25,499 nt of DNA from a virus, in the IMG/VR virus record IMGVR_UViG_3300006641_000162, positions 1-25,499 of that record; one strand, 5' to 3'. Under the pieces are notes generated by a model. It did no database searches, had not been told where the DNA came from, and was given only the letters and a program-made list of their open reading frames with translations. Below are positions 17,201 to 23,623 of the stretch, piece after piece. The translations under genes and the position numbers were made by a program. Numbering within the stretch: position 1 is the stretch's first letter; each line of letters opens with the position of its first letter.

Positions 17201-19310
17201 CTTGCATTTCAGCATATTTCTCACTAGAGACAAATATACTATCTAAAGCATTAGTGACTACTTTTGCATCTAGTGGTTTTTTAGGGTCAACACCTAGAAT
17301 ACTAGATATATCTTCTCTATATTTTTTCGCTTCTGGTCTATCACCTAATGTAGTAAGTTGAGCTTGCACTGCTGTACCAACTGCTTTAGCAGCTTTTTCC
17401 TGCAAACTATCCATACCAGGAATTAAGTTTTTAATACTTTCTAACATCTTATCAAACGGATTAGCAGCAGCAGCGGCTTCATTAAAAGAATCCGTAGTAG
17501 CGCGCATAGCCTTGCTAACACTGTCAAAACTATTTGCATAAGCTAATAGTGCTTCAGTACTTAAACTCATCTTATATTTTTGATTTACATCTGTAGCAGT
17601 TTTTACAGTATCATTTAATTGATCTACTTTAGTATTAAAGGCTTCTATTTCTTTTGTATTTTTATGTATATATGGAGCTAGAAACTCATAGGCAGCTATA
17701 ACAAGTCCAATAATTTTAAGAAATGGAGATAAGAAACTTAAAGCAGTTCTAATAGTTACTCCAATGATACTTATTACTGCAGCTACTCTAGTTCCTGCTC
17801 TAGCAAAAAATCCCATACTAGTACTAGCAGAGTTTAATAATTCGCTTAATTTTTCAAGAGCAGCGATAGGTCCTTGTTCTTGAGCAACATCTGTTACTTG
17901 ACTTCTAATATCAAGACTACGTGCTCTAGTATTCTCCATTTCAGCAATTTTAGCTTTCATAAACCCCCACGTATCTTTAAGCAACGTGGGTTCATTTTTC
18001 ATTCTTTCTTCTGTGGCTTGAGCAATATCATTTTGCTTTTGTCGTTCTTTGCTAATTTCTCGTTGATTTTTTAATATCGTTGATTGCATGCGTATTACTT
18101 CATTATCACGCTTAATTATTTCAACAATAGTACCAACTTGTTTTTTCTTTGCATCGTCTATTTGCTTTTCAAGACTTAAGTTTTCATTAGCTAAATCCAT
18201 TACTCGTTTTTGGCTAGCACTCATGCCTGCTTTATCTGCTAAACGGGTATATTGTCCATGCCAAGCATCATCACTCATTCCAGAAGCAATTCTAGCACTT
18301 TCTTTAGCTGTTTCTCTGAGCCATTCATTATAATTTTGTAGAGCTGGAACAGCTTTTGTTATTAATTTACTAGCAATTACAGCAATTGCTCCACCAATTA
18401 ACACCTGATTATCTGCAAATATTTTTGCTATTGGACCTACAATACTATTTATTATTGTTAATATTTTTGTACCAGTATCTTTTAGTGTTGCTAATAGTTT
18501 GTCGTACGGATTACCTTCTTGTGCAATTTCTGCAAATTTATCTCTGCCTTCCTTTAACACAGCATTTGCAAATGCTTGGCGGCGCTCAAAGTCCGTTAGC
18601 TGACTTTCGCTTTTACCAACTGTACGTGCATAATCACTAACAGCTTTATCTAGTTTAGTAAATATACCAAGTTCGTCTAATAGTTCTGGCTCTAGTTTAG
18701 TAATACCGCGAGTTAATCTACTAACGGCATCATTCATATTTACACCTAAAGCCTGACTTGCACCTTTGGCTACAGTTGCTATTTGTAGAACTTGTTCTTG
18801 TCCTAATCCACTGGTAGTAGCTTTAGTTACTGCTTCGGCTGCTTCTCTAAAACTAATCATTCCATCTGTGGCTTTTAGAAAGCTAGTACTCATGCTTGCT
18901 AAGCTATCGCCTGTTGAGGCGCTTAGTTGTTCCATACCCTTAATCATTATTTGGGTATCCATAGCATTTCTAAGTGCTGTAAAAGCTGCGCTTACCGCAA
19001 ATAAATTAGCTGCATATTCTGCATATAATCTAACTAAACCACCCAAGCCACGAGCTTGATCAGCAAAGTCACGAGCACTACCACCAGCACGTTCGCCAGC
19101 TCCACGAGCAATATTATAGGCATTTACTTCGCCGCCAAAACCAGCTTGACGAGCGGCTCCAGCACCCGTTCTGGTGCCAGTTGTGCTGCGCATTAAATTT
19201 TGTGAGCGCTCTAGCTGCTCATTTAATTTCTTAGCATCATTTGTACGTGTTTGTAGCGTTCTGCTCTGATCTTGTACACTAAGATTGATGTCTATACGGT
19301 TACCTGCCAT
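14265..19310 (-). CDS. Tail tape measure protein
   Basis: 1681 residues, ATG 19308-19310 with GGAG 5 bases upstream, and its own promoter about 55 bases upstream. The long Lys/Glu/Gln/Leu-rich helical body (about 330-500 and 580-1420), hydrophobic stretches near 90-115, 285-315 and 505-550, and the lambda-type C-terminal region (about 1455-1510, ESMADAIVEFAKTGKFNFKD) identify a tape measure. The C-terminal segment MGEAGPEAIMPLKRDSQGNLGV is the hallmark end of lambda gpH-like proteins. It fixes tail length during tube assembly, with the chaperones encoded upstream bound to it, and may form a membrane channel at infection. At roughly 0.15 nm per helical residue the tail would be about 250 nm, an estimate only. 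No lysozyme or other enzyme domain was recognised. It is about twice the length of lambda gpH. Confidence 0.95.
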   Translation of the reverse strand: MAGNRIDINLSVQDQSRTLQTRTNDAKKLNEQLERSQNLMRSTTGTRTGAGAARQAGFGGEVNAYNIARGAGERAGGSARDFADQARGLGGLVRLYAEYAANLFAVSAAFTALRNAMDTQIMIKGMEQLSASTGDSLASMSTSFLKATDGMISFREAAEAVTKATTSGLGQEQVLQIATVAKGASQALGVNMNDAVSRLTRGITKLEPELLDELGIFTKLDKAVSDYARTVGKSESQLTDFERRQAFANAVLKEGRDKFAEIAQEGNPYDKLLATLKDTGTKILTIINSIVGPIAKIFADNQVLIGGAIAVIASKLITKAVPALQNYNEWLRETAKESARIASGMSDDAWHGQYTRLADKAGMSASQKRVMDLANENLSLEKQIDDAKKKQVGTIVEIIKRDNEVIRMQSTILKNQREISKERQKQNDIAQATEERMKNEPTLLKDTWGFMKAKIAEMENTRARSLDIRSQVTDVAQEQGPIAALEKLSELLNSASTSMGFFARAGTRVAAVISIIGVTIRTALSFLSPFLKIIGLVIAAYEFLAPYIHKNTKEIEAFNTKVDQLNDTVKTATDVNQKYKMSLSTEALLAYANSFDSVSKAMRATTDSFNEAAAAANPFDKMLESIKNLIPGMDSLQEKAAKAVGTAVQAQLTTLGDRPEAKKYREDISSILGVDPKKPLDAKVVTNALDSIFVSSEKYAEMQGKITKVTEEANKKFQEQTLYLKGLKEESRNAEKSASEFMNSLKDTSKITTFQENNLKYVQQLNKALESSDFRTQAAALDSLKGANFGALFGEAAVEVARLSDEFERLQEPLDAASKELTKVNTRIEELKDKGFLWFSEQLELEGKLKLKEELEKTVKGGQKVIAELTQAVGIAISKSVAEQAAATIQKFKLEFQKLGVEQAKFIASKNPVKTVEGIAYQAKLDLQLISIEEQLVNANYDLAKSIDDLNYTIQGERDARRLTELQTRATDFLANKPGSQQLTDTEKTEISKLLDRTNPELFNRARQLVAGDAKSLGLTQKEFEAEIAKYLQMFPNLASAFNRNLTRSLKVKGSEYKKEQTLISKEIDTINLQAQQAIQAIDDEIQSLNTALSNIGADTPERIQIQMDYALTIYEQETAKINLATKAKLDALDVLAKSSKPPEDLAASRARAQYEDAVAKKKLDQTTQETKLQNAAQKTYLEEKRKLDIIISIAEAQKGLIIGEGLLAEQRRQGLDRLIEQTRMEEELLSLNKNLVLSEAKLAAFRLANANSEGLTPAQNVQLQGLLAAVEADKEAIAGKKLINGLIIQGNEAQRKQNILVLEQAVNMAKLEASLAREANQYNTITTAREHIISLNEQDLDIQQRLGLINDRNAQLAKADIARQKVQLDYDRESFRLLQEKSKLEQTLRDLAAKNPLTQPRQTMIDGGEIVTQEAQLLPEQIKALSDLKTVMEAIDALRIKSVNSIQLINRELDITPRMEKYSTAFKSMFESMADAIVEFAKTGKFNFKDLINNFIADIARYELRLQAHEAYATSRPYLQKFLSNLFGFGGYSSDTFSASNTAVPGFGYTLAMGGAFNRGIQAYANGGMFTNSIVNQPTFFRAAQGLGVMGEAGPEAIMPLKRDSQGNLGVRTNQGNVEVVVNNYTQARAETRETTDSRGNRRIEVIVADLVAGEISRPNSNIQQSFVNSFGTKPMVARR

Positions 19311-19362
19311 ATTAGCTCCAGGTGAATTTTTCTAGCTGCATATTTTATGCGAGATTACACCA

Positions 19363-19391
19363 AGTATACCACAAGGGTTTTAAAATGTCAA
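19363..19391 (-). promoter_or_regulatory. Sigma70-type promoter before the tape measure gene
   Basis: On the minus strand TTGACA (19386-19391) and TATACT (19363-19368) are separated by 17 bases; only one base of the -10 differs from consensus. Expected start of transcription is near 19356, with a leader of about 46 bases before the tape-measure ATG. The spacer holds CCCTTGTG at exactly the position found in the promoter at 3447-3475. It lies just after a terminator and should start the tail-tip transcript. Confidence 0.85.
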
Positions 19392-19411
19392 ACACAAATA
19401 TTTTGAGGAAT

Positions 19412-19447
19412 AAAAAAGCCCGCTGTGTTAACTATTAGCGGGCTTTT
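19412..19447 (-). terminator. Intrinsic terminator overlapping the tail chaperone stop
   Basis: On the minus strand AAAAGCCCGCT and AGCGGGCTTTT form an 11-bp perfect stem with a 12-base loop, followed by a run of T residues (complement of 19412-19417). The stop codon of the -1 frame (19428-19430) lies inside the loop, so translating ribosomes reach into the hairpin. It ends the head/tube transcript and keeps tape-measure expression on its own promoter, which suits the low copy need of that protein. Confidence 0.88.
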
Positions 19448-19742
19448 GTTCTCGTTTATTTATTAGCTCAATTCTAACATTATCAATTAGTTTTATTAAT
19501 TGCACAATTAATTTTCTGTCACTGGTGTCAACTTCCATATAGTCTAATACTTCGGTTAAGCCTATAAAGCTTTTACCTAAATACAAACCATTGAAGCCTT
19601 CCCACTCATCTTTTAACATGCGATAAACACTTAGTGCTTGCTGCACATCTAGCGGAAAGTCTTCGTACTCTACAGGAATTTCACTATCTACAGGATCGCT
19701 ACCCATCATATCGCACATCTCTAAATAGCGTTCCTTGCTCAT
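19428..19742 (-). CDS. Tail assembly chaperone, downstream (gpT-like) part read by frameshift
   Basis: 104 codons from an ATG at 19740-19742, but this ATG has no Shine-Dalgarno site (the preceding bases read CAGCAAGTTAGT) and the frame is open upstream to the heptamer at 19811-19817. It is therefore probably made only as the C-terminal part of the fusion at 19428-20203. The sequence is acidic and helical (MSKERYLEMCDMMGSD ... LDVQQALSVYRMLKDEW ... GLTEVLDYMEV), without membrane or enzyme motifs. In lambda the T domain of gpGT binds the major tail protein and brings it to the tape measure; the same job is inferred here. The stop falls in the loop of the terminator. Confidence 0.75.
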   Translation of the reverse strand: MSKERYLEMCDMMGSDPVDSEIPVEYEDFPLDVQQALSVYRMLKDEWEGFNGLYLGKSFIGLTEVLDYMEVDTSDRKLIVQLIKLIDNVRIELINKREQKPANS

Positions 19743-20203
19743 ACTAACTTGCTGATTTTGAAAGTAGTTATTTAGCTGTGCTTCAACTCCTTGGAGCTGC
19801 TCTTGGAAAAGTTTCCCAAGTCATTAACTTGTTCGCTAATAAAACTATCAAAGTCGCCGGAATTCTTCATTAAGTAGAGTGCATTTTCACTAGAGTAATT
19901 TAATTCATCTTCTGGGTCTAGTTTACTTACATCTACTGGTGCTAGTTGTTCTAAGTATTTAATTTTTAAACCAGTCCAACCTTTTACTGCGTTTTCTACA
20001 TATAGTTGTAAAAATAATTCGTCATTTAATTCTTCTTGTGGTTGACGATTTTTAAAACTAGTTTTTGTTGCACGTTTGCGAATATTTACAATTGTTTCAC
20101 GACTTAAAAAAGCTAAGTCAATTTTAAAGCCTGGCATGCCAGGATATTCTACCTCAACACTTTTAGAGGGTACTAATAAAGATTTTAAACTAAGATCTGC
20201 CAT
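19428..20203 (-). CDS. Frameshifted tail assembly chaperone fusion (gpGT-like), 258 residues
   Basis: Reading from ATG 20201-20203 with a -1 slip at GGGAAAC (19811-19817) joins the first 131 residues of the upstream chaperone to 23 linker residues (LFQEQLQGVEAQLNNYFQNQ...) and then, in frame, to the 104 residues of the downstream frame. The total is 258 residues with no stop between. Two overlapping frames joined by -1 slippage, lying between the tail tube and tape-measure genes, is the conserved lambda G/GT arrangement. There, both products are needed in a fixed ratio: the shorter coats the tape measure and the fusion recruits tube subunits. Neither is part of the finished virion. The slip efficiency cannot be read from the sequence. 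Confidence 0.82.
19772..20203 (-). CDS. Tail assembly chaperone (gpG-like)
   Basis: 143 residues ending at TAA. The N-terminal half is beta-rich (VEVEYPGMPGFKIDLAFLS), then basic (RKRATKTSFKNRQ), followed by a helical region (LFLQLYVENAVKGWTGLKIKYL) and an acidic tail. The GW-x-x-L motif after an E-N-A-V-x helix is common in tail assembly chaperones of siphoviruses. Position between tube and tape measure, plus the frameshift signal near its end, gives the identity. The ATG at 20201-20203 has no clear Shine-Dalgarno site and lies 17 bases after the hairpin at 20221-20243. No other start in frame exists after the tube gene stop, so initiation may be weak or depend on translation of the tube gene. 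Confidence 0.85.
   Translation of the reverse strand: MADLSLKSLLVPSKSVEVEYPGMPGFKIDLAFLSRETIVNIRKRATKTSFKNRQPQEELNDELFLQLYVENAVKGWTGLKIKYLEQLAPVDVSKLDPEDELNYSSENALYLMKNSGDFDSFISEQVNDLGNFSKSSSKELKHS
19811..19817 (-). promoter_or_regulatory. Programmed -1 ribosomal frameshift site GGGAAAC
   Basis: On the minus strand the zero-frame codons GGA AAC follow a G, giving the canonical X XXY YYZ heptamer G GGA AAC (lambda uses GGGAAAG). A slip to GGG AAA leads into the open downstream frame; zero-frame reading stops 12 codons later. A 6-bp hairpin (CAGCTC, loop CAAG, GAGTTG, one G-U pair) begins about 11 bases after the heptamer and may stimulate the slip. Confidence 0.85.
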
Positions 20204-20220
20204 TTGTTTTTAAGGTTAGT

Positions 20221-20243
20221 GAGACCGGCGTTATACCGGTCTC
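20221..20243 (-). other. Strong hairpin between tail tube and chaperone genes
   Basis: Perfect 8-bp inverted repeat (GAGACCGG / CCGGTCTC) with a 7-base loop, lying 12 bases after the tail tube stop. No U-run follows on the minus strand, so it is not a classical terminator. It probably protects the 3' end of the tail tube mRNA or acts as a processing site; partial termination is possible. Confidence 0.6.
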
Positions 20244-20255
20244 GGTTGATAAAAC

Positions 20256-21503
20256 TTATGCGTAATATTTGACGTTAATTTCGTTAGCTTCTTCAAGATC
20301 AAAGTTGCGAACGCCATTAATTGTATCAGTACCTTGAGCAGTAAAGTTAATAGTTGTACTAATAACTTGCTCAGTAGCAACTGTTGGAATAGTAAGCACT
20401 ACACCAGGCATTTCGATTTCTACACGATCATTAGCAGTAGAACCACCAATTACAAGTTTCATATAAAATCTAGGATCTACTGTGGTACTGCTACCTGCTA
20501 GCAAATCTTGTAACAACTGTATAGTTTGTTTACGTCCGGTGGTTGGATCGCTAGTATTAGCGGCACCAGTAGCACTACCACTACGTAAGTAAGCTGTAAC
20601 ACTACCACTAATTGCACGTGTACCAGCAAAATATGTAACTGGATTGTTAACAATACCTAGGTTAGCAGGTGTTAAGTAACTAACGTTGTTGCTAATTGTT
20701 AGGTTACCACCCGTAATGGGTAGGTTGTAATAGGTAGTTGTAGCAGGAGGTGTTCCTGGACTGCCTAAGCCTGCCTGTAGTGTAAAGGTGCTAAGCTTGT
20801 TGGCAATAAACGCAGCTGTAGTAATCTTTTGTGCAAATGTACTAGCATTAAATATGCCACTACCAGTAAATGAGCCACTACCAATTGCTGTTGGGCCAGT
20901 AATTGGTCTAATTGCTTTAGCCTGTCCTGCCCAAGCAATGCTGGCAATAGCGTCAATACCGAAATCAATAGTTGCTGTGTTTAACACGCAATCATCAATT
21001 AAAAAGCACGCTGTGTCCATAATAACAATTAAACCAAAGCGCTGTAGCTGGTGCTTGTTACTATTTGTAGCTACTACAGTAGCAGGAGTTTCTGGAGTAA
21101 CTGTACTATCACCGTTTGTCCAAGCTGGACTAGTTCCACCAATTGGATCAACAGCAAACATTGCGTTCCATAATACACTTTCTTCAGCTGTAAGAATAGT
21201 GCCGTCGTCATATGGACGAATGTAAGTAGTCATGTTAAAATCAACAGGATCTAGCTGTGTGTTAAAAGTACGCTGTCCACGTACAGGTACAGCACCTGTT
21301 TCATTTAGTGTAATTGTTTCCGATGTAGTATTTTGACTAAACCCAAAACCGTCTAATACTTGAATTTCACGGGTATTAGTATTACTAATTACAGCATTAC
21401 CGCCAGCTGCTAGAGCTCCACCAATAACTCCTAGAGCAGAACCTGTATCACCTACTGCAGTAGTAAAAAACACTCTACTATTACGAAGTAAATTAAAACT
21501 CAT
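20256..21503 (-). CDS. Major tail tube protein
   Basis: 415 residues, ATG 21501-21503, with AAGGGA 6 bases upstream. The N-terminus (SFNLLRNSRVFFTTAVG...) is followed by IQVLDGFGFSQNTTSETITLNE and a QLDPVDFNMTTYIRPY segment. The C-terminal half has ITGGNLTISNNVSYLTP, FAGTRAISGSVTAYL and MPGVVLTIPTVATEQVISTTINFTAQG. These strand motifs are typical of tail tube proteins of the larger siphoviruses, which stack as hexameric rings around the tape measure. The length is well above lambda gpV (about 250) and suggests extra surface domains. Base composition is slightly richer in G+C than in the tape measure, as expected for a very highly expressed gene. It follows the tail terminator after 78 bases and is followed by the hairpin at 20221-20243. 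Tube assignment rests on position and motifs. Confidence 0.85.
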   Translation of the reverse strand: MSFNLLRNSRVFFTTAVGDTGSALGVIGGALAAGGNAVISNTNTREIQVLDGFGFSQNTTSETITLNETGAVPVRGQRTFNTQLDPVDFNMTTYIRPYDDGTILTAEESVLWNAMFAVDPIGGTSPAWTNGDSTVTPETPATVVATNSNKHQLQRFGLIVIMDTACFLIDDCVLNTATIDFGIDAIASIAWAGQAKAIRPITGPTAIGSGSFTGSGIFNASTFAQKITTAAFIANKLSTFTLQAGLGSPGTPPATTTYYNLPITGGNLTISNNVSYLTPANLGIVNNPVTYFAGTRAISGSVTAYLRSGSATGAANTSDPTTGRKQTIQLLQDLLAGSSTTVDPRFYMKLVIGGSTANDRVEIEMPGVVLTIPTVATEQVISTTINFTAQGTDTINGVRNFDLEEANEINVKYYA

Positions 21504-21581
21504 GTTTTTATCCCTTTTTATGGGTATTCAGCTAGCCTTGACTAGACGTTTATCTGTACCAGGCTTTATGAATACGGTTGC

Positions 21582-22022
21582 TTACATAATCTGGTATCTG
21601 ACCTGTAAGTTAATCTCGCCAACTGCATAGGGAGCTAAGAGGCCCTCATCCGTAGTTATTGAGTCTATTAATATTTCTGTTGTTTCATAATTGTTAGTTG
21701 CATCATATACTAGTTGACGATTTGCATCTATACAACGCTCTAAGTCCTCTAATAATTGCTCTAGTTGTTCTTGTGCAAACTCTTCACTTTTGCAGTATAC
21801 TTTTACACACACTCCAAGCATGCCCCAGGCAAAGTCTGCTGGATGATATTCACGCATTTCCGTACCAGGACTTAGGTATACACTAGGAAAGTCATTTACT
21901 TCGTCCCAGAACTTAAGTTTGGCAAAACACTGCTCTTGTAAATTTATTGTATAAGGCGCTGTACCGTCTATAGTTTTAAAACGTTCGGCAAGGGCCTTGA
22001 CTATACTAGTTCGTCTACTCAT
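21582..22022 (-). CDS. Tail terminator (tail completion) protein
   Basis: 146 residues. An N-terminal helix (SIVKALAERFKTID), strands ending in DFPSVYLSPGTEMREYHP, then LGVCVKVYCKSEEFAQEQLEQLLEDLERCID, and a C-terminal GEINLQVRYQI strand. This alpha-beta layout (helix, 'P-x-V-x-L' strand, 'V-x-V-Y' strand, long helix, final strand) is that of lambda gpU-type tail terminators, which cap the finished tube and join it to the head. Its place between the neck-type protein and the tail tube fits. The ATG overlaps the upstream stop by 4 bases (ATGA), with AAGGG 10 bases upstream. The 78 bases to the tube gene hold no clear terminator. Sequence identity to known members is likely low, so this call depends on fold pattern and position. 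Confidence 0.75.
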   Translation of the reverse strand: MSRRTSIVKALAERFKTIDGTAPYTINLQEQCFAKLKFWDEVNDFPSVYLSPGTEMREYHPADFAWGMLGVCVKVYCKSEEFAQEQLEQLLEDLERCIDANRQLVYDATNNYETTEILIDSITTDEGLLAPYAVGEINLQVRYQIM

Positions 22023-23623
22023 ACTAATACGGCCCTTAATCTTGTTATTTTGGCCTGTGCTGCTATTTGTCTAATTGACTTTGATATTAGCAGTTTAGGG
22101 TTTCTACTTCTAGGTTGTTCCTGCTTTCCACCGTCACTAAAAGTTGCATATGGGTAGCGCATATAGTCGTAATATGCGGTGACCATACCCTCTCTACCCT
22201 TAGTTAATCGTTCTACGCGCACACTTTCTGCAAATCTGCCACTACGTAAATTAAGTATATCACGCCTAGTACCGTTACCCATGTTTTGTTTAACAGTTTG
22301 TACAAGATTACTATTAAGTAAATTTTGTAATGATAGTAATTGATTGTCTTGTTTTGTAGCCCCTGATAACATTGATAACATTGGTTGCTGTTTGGCAACA
22401 ACTTTTGCAGGCCGTTTTACTTTTTTAACACCTTTTGTAAAACCAGTAATTGTGGGTACAGTTACCTTATCGGATTTTTTATTAGTTTTTGTTATTTTTT
22501 GCTTAAAGGCTGTTACAGTTTCGCCTTTAATCGTAGCCATAATACTATTAGCTATATAATCTAAAACACTTGGGGAACCTCTACCAGTTATTAAGGCACG
22601 TCTAATTTGTGTGGCTATTTTACCACCAACCGCACCTATTAGTTCACCCAACTTTCTTAATGTTTTAGAATTAGATTGTGTATTTATAGATTTTTCTAAA
22701 ACACTACCGCGTCGTTGATTAACTACACTATTTTCAAATCTAACAATATTCCCACCAATACTAACAAAAACTTTAATAAAACCTTCACTAAAATCTTTTT
22801 CTATGGTTAGGTATTCTTCTGTTTGTCTGGCTTGCTCAATAAAATTTACACTAGCTTGTTGTGCTGCTAGTAATCCCTGGGCACTACCACTGGTATCTGT
22901 AATTACATCAAAAATAATATTAATTACTTTTGGACTATTAAATTGTAATTTTATAGATCCATCTGGCTCTTGATAACCTATTGCTGTATGTCCATAGTCC
23001 AAAAACTCACTAATAGTGTTTACGTTTTTTATAGGATTTAAAGATAATTGCTTATTTATTTCTTTAGTAAAACTTGATGTAATATCATTAAAATTGTTAT
23101 ATAAAAATACGTCTCTATTTACATTACTTAAGTCAGTAATATGTATAGTATCTACAAATAGTTCTCTTAATCCCTGTAGAACTGTACCATATTCTCTATC
23201 ATATCTAATAATCTGATTGAGCTGTAGTAATAAATTTCTTTGTGATACACTAATAGAATTGGTTGCAAATTGTTTTGCCGCTGCTCTAATAGTTTTAACT
23301 ATTAGGTCTATTTCTTTATCACTCAATTTATTTTCAGTATACTTCTTATCTAAGCTAGGCGTATAGGTATCACCTAATGCTGTTTTCAAAGATTGGCCTA
23401 TATCACTATACTTTTTTAATTCACGCTCTATGTTGCTGTAGTCAATAACTAACATAGTTGGAAAAACACTGTCTACAATTTGTCTAAAGTCTAGTGTTTT
23501 TCGCTCATATAATCTGGTATCAGTTTGTTTTAATCCTCGGCTAGTATACTCACCAACAGTATTTACTAATTCTTTTGGCAAATCTCTAATAAATTCTACA
23601 TCAGCAGTTTGTGTAGACTTCAT
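22019..23623 (-). CDS. Large neck-region protein with gp10-like C-terminus, function unknown
   Basis: 534 residues between the gp6-like connector and the tail terminator, where most siphoviruses encode one or two short head-closure and tail-completion proteins (about 100-180 residues each). The N-terminal 400 residues are helical, Asn/Lys/Ile-rich and unfamiliar; near 395-425 there is a basic Lys-rich stretch (TKGVKKVKRPAKVVAKQQ). The C-terminal 75 residues (LRSGRFAESVRV ... YAT.SDGGK ... NPKLLISKSIRQIA) follow the layout of HK97 gp10-family completion proteins: 'SG-R-x-x-SV-x-V', a mid 'YA..' segment, and a final helix pair. It overlaps the upstream stop (TAATG) and the tail terminator start (ATGA). 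A neck or tail-completion role is inferred from position and the C-terminus. The long N-terminal domain could be a virion-injected or connector-bound extension. Confidence 0.65.
   Translation of the reverse strand: MKSTQTADVEFIRDLPKELVNTVGEYTSRGLKQTDTRLYERKTLDFRQIVDSVFPTMLVIDYSNIERELKKYSDIGQSLKTALGDTYTPSLDKKYTENKLSDKEIDLIVKTIRAAAKQFATNSISVSQRNLLLQLNQIIRYDREYGTVLQGLRELFVDTIHITDLSNVNRDVFLYNNFNDITSSFTKEINKQLSLNPIKNVNTISEFLDYGHTAIGYQEPDGSIKLQFNSPKVINIIFDVITDTSGSAQGLLAAQQASVNFIEQARQTEEYLTIEKDFSEGFIKVFVSIGGNIVRFENSVVNQRRGSVLEKSINTQSNSKTLRKLGELIGAVGGKIATQIRRALITGRGSPSVLDYIANSIMATIKGETVTAFKQKITKTNKKSDKVTVPTITGFTKGVKKVKRPAKVVAKQQPMLSMLSGATKQDNQLLSLQNLLNSNLVQTVKQNMGNGTRRDILNLRSGRFAESVRVERLTKGREGMVTAYYDYMRYPYATFSDGGKQEQPRSRNPKLLISKSIRQIAAQAKITRLRAVLV

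Noticed and set aside
19740-19742. ATG of the gpT-like frame as an independent start
   Set aside because: No ribosome site precedes it, and the frame is open upstream to the slippery heptamer, so expression as a fusion is the simpler reading.
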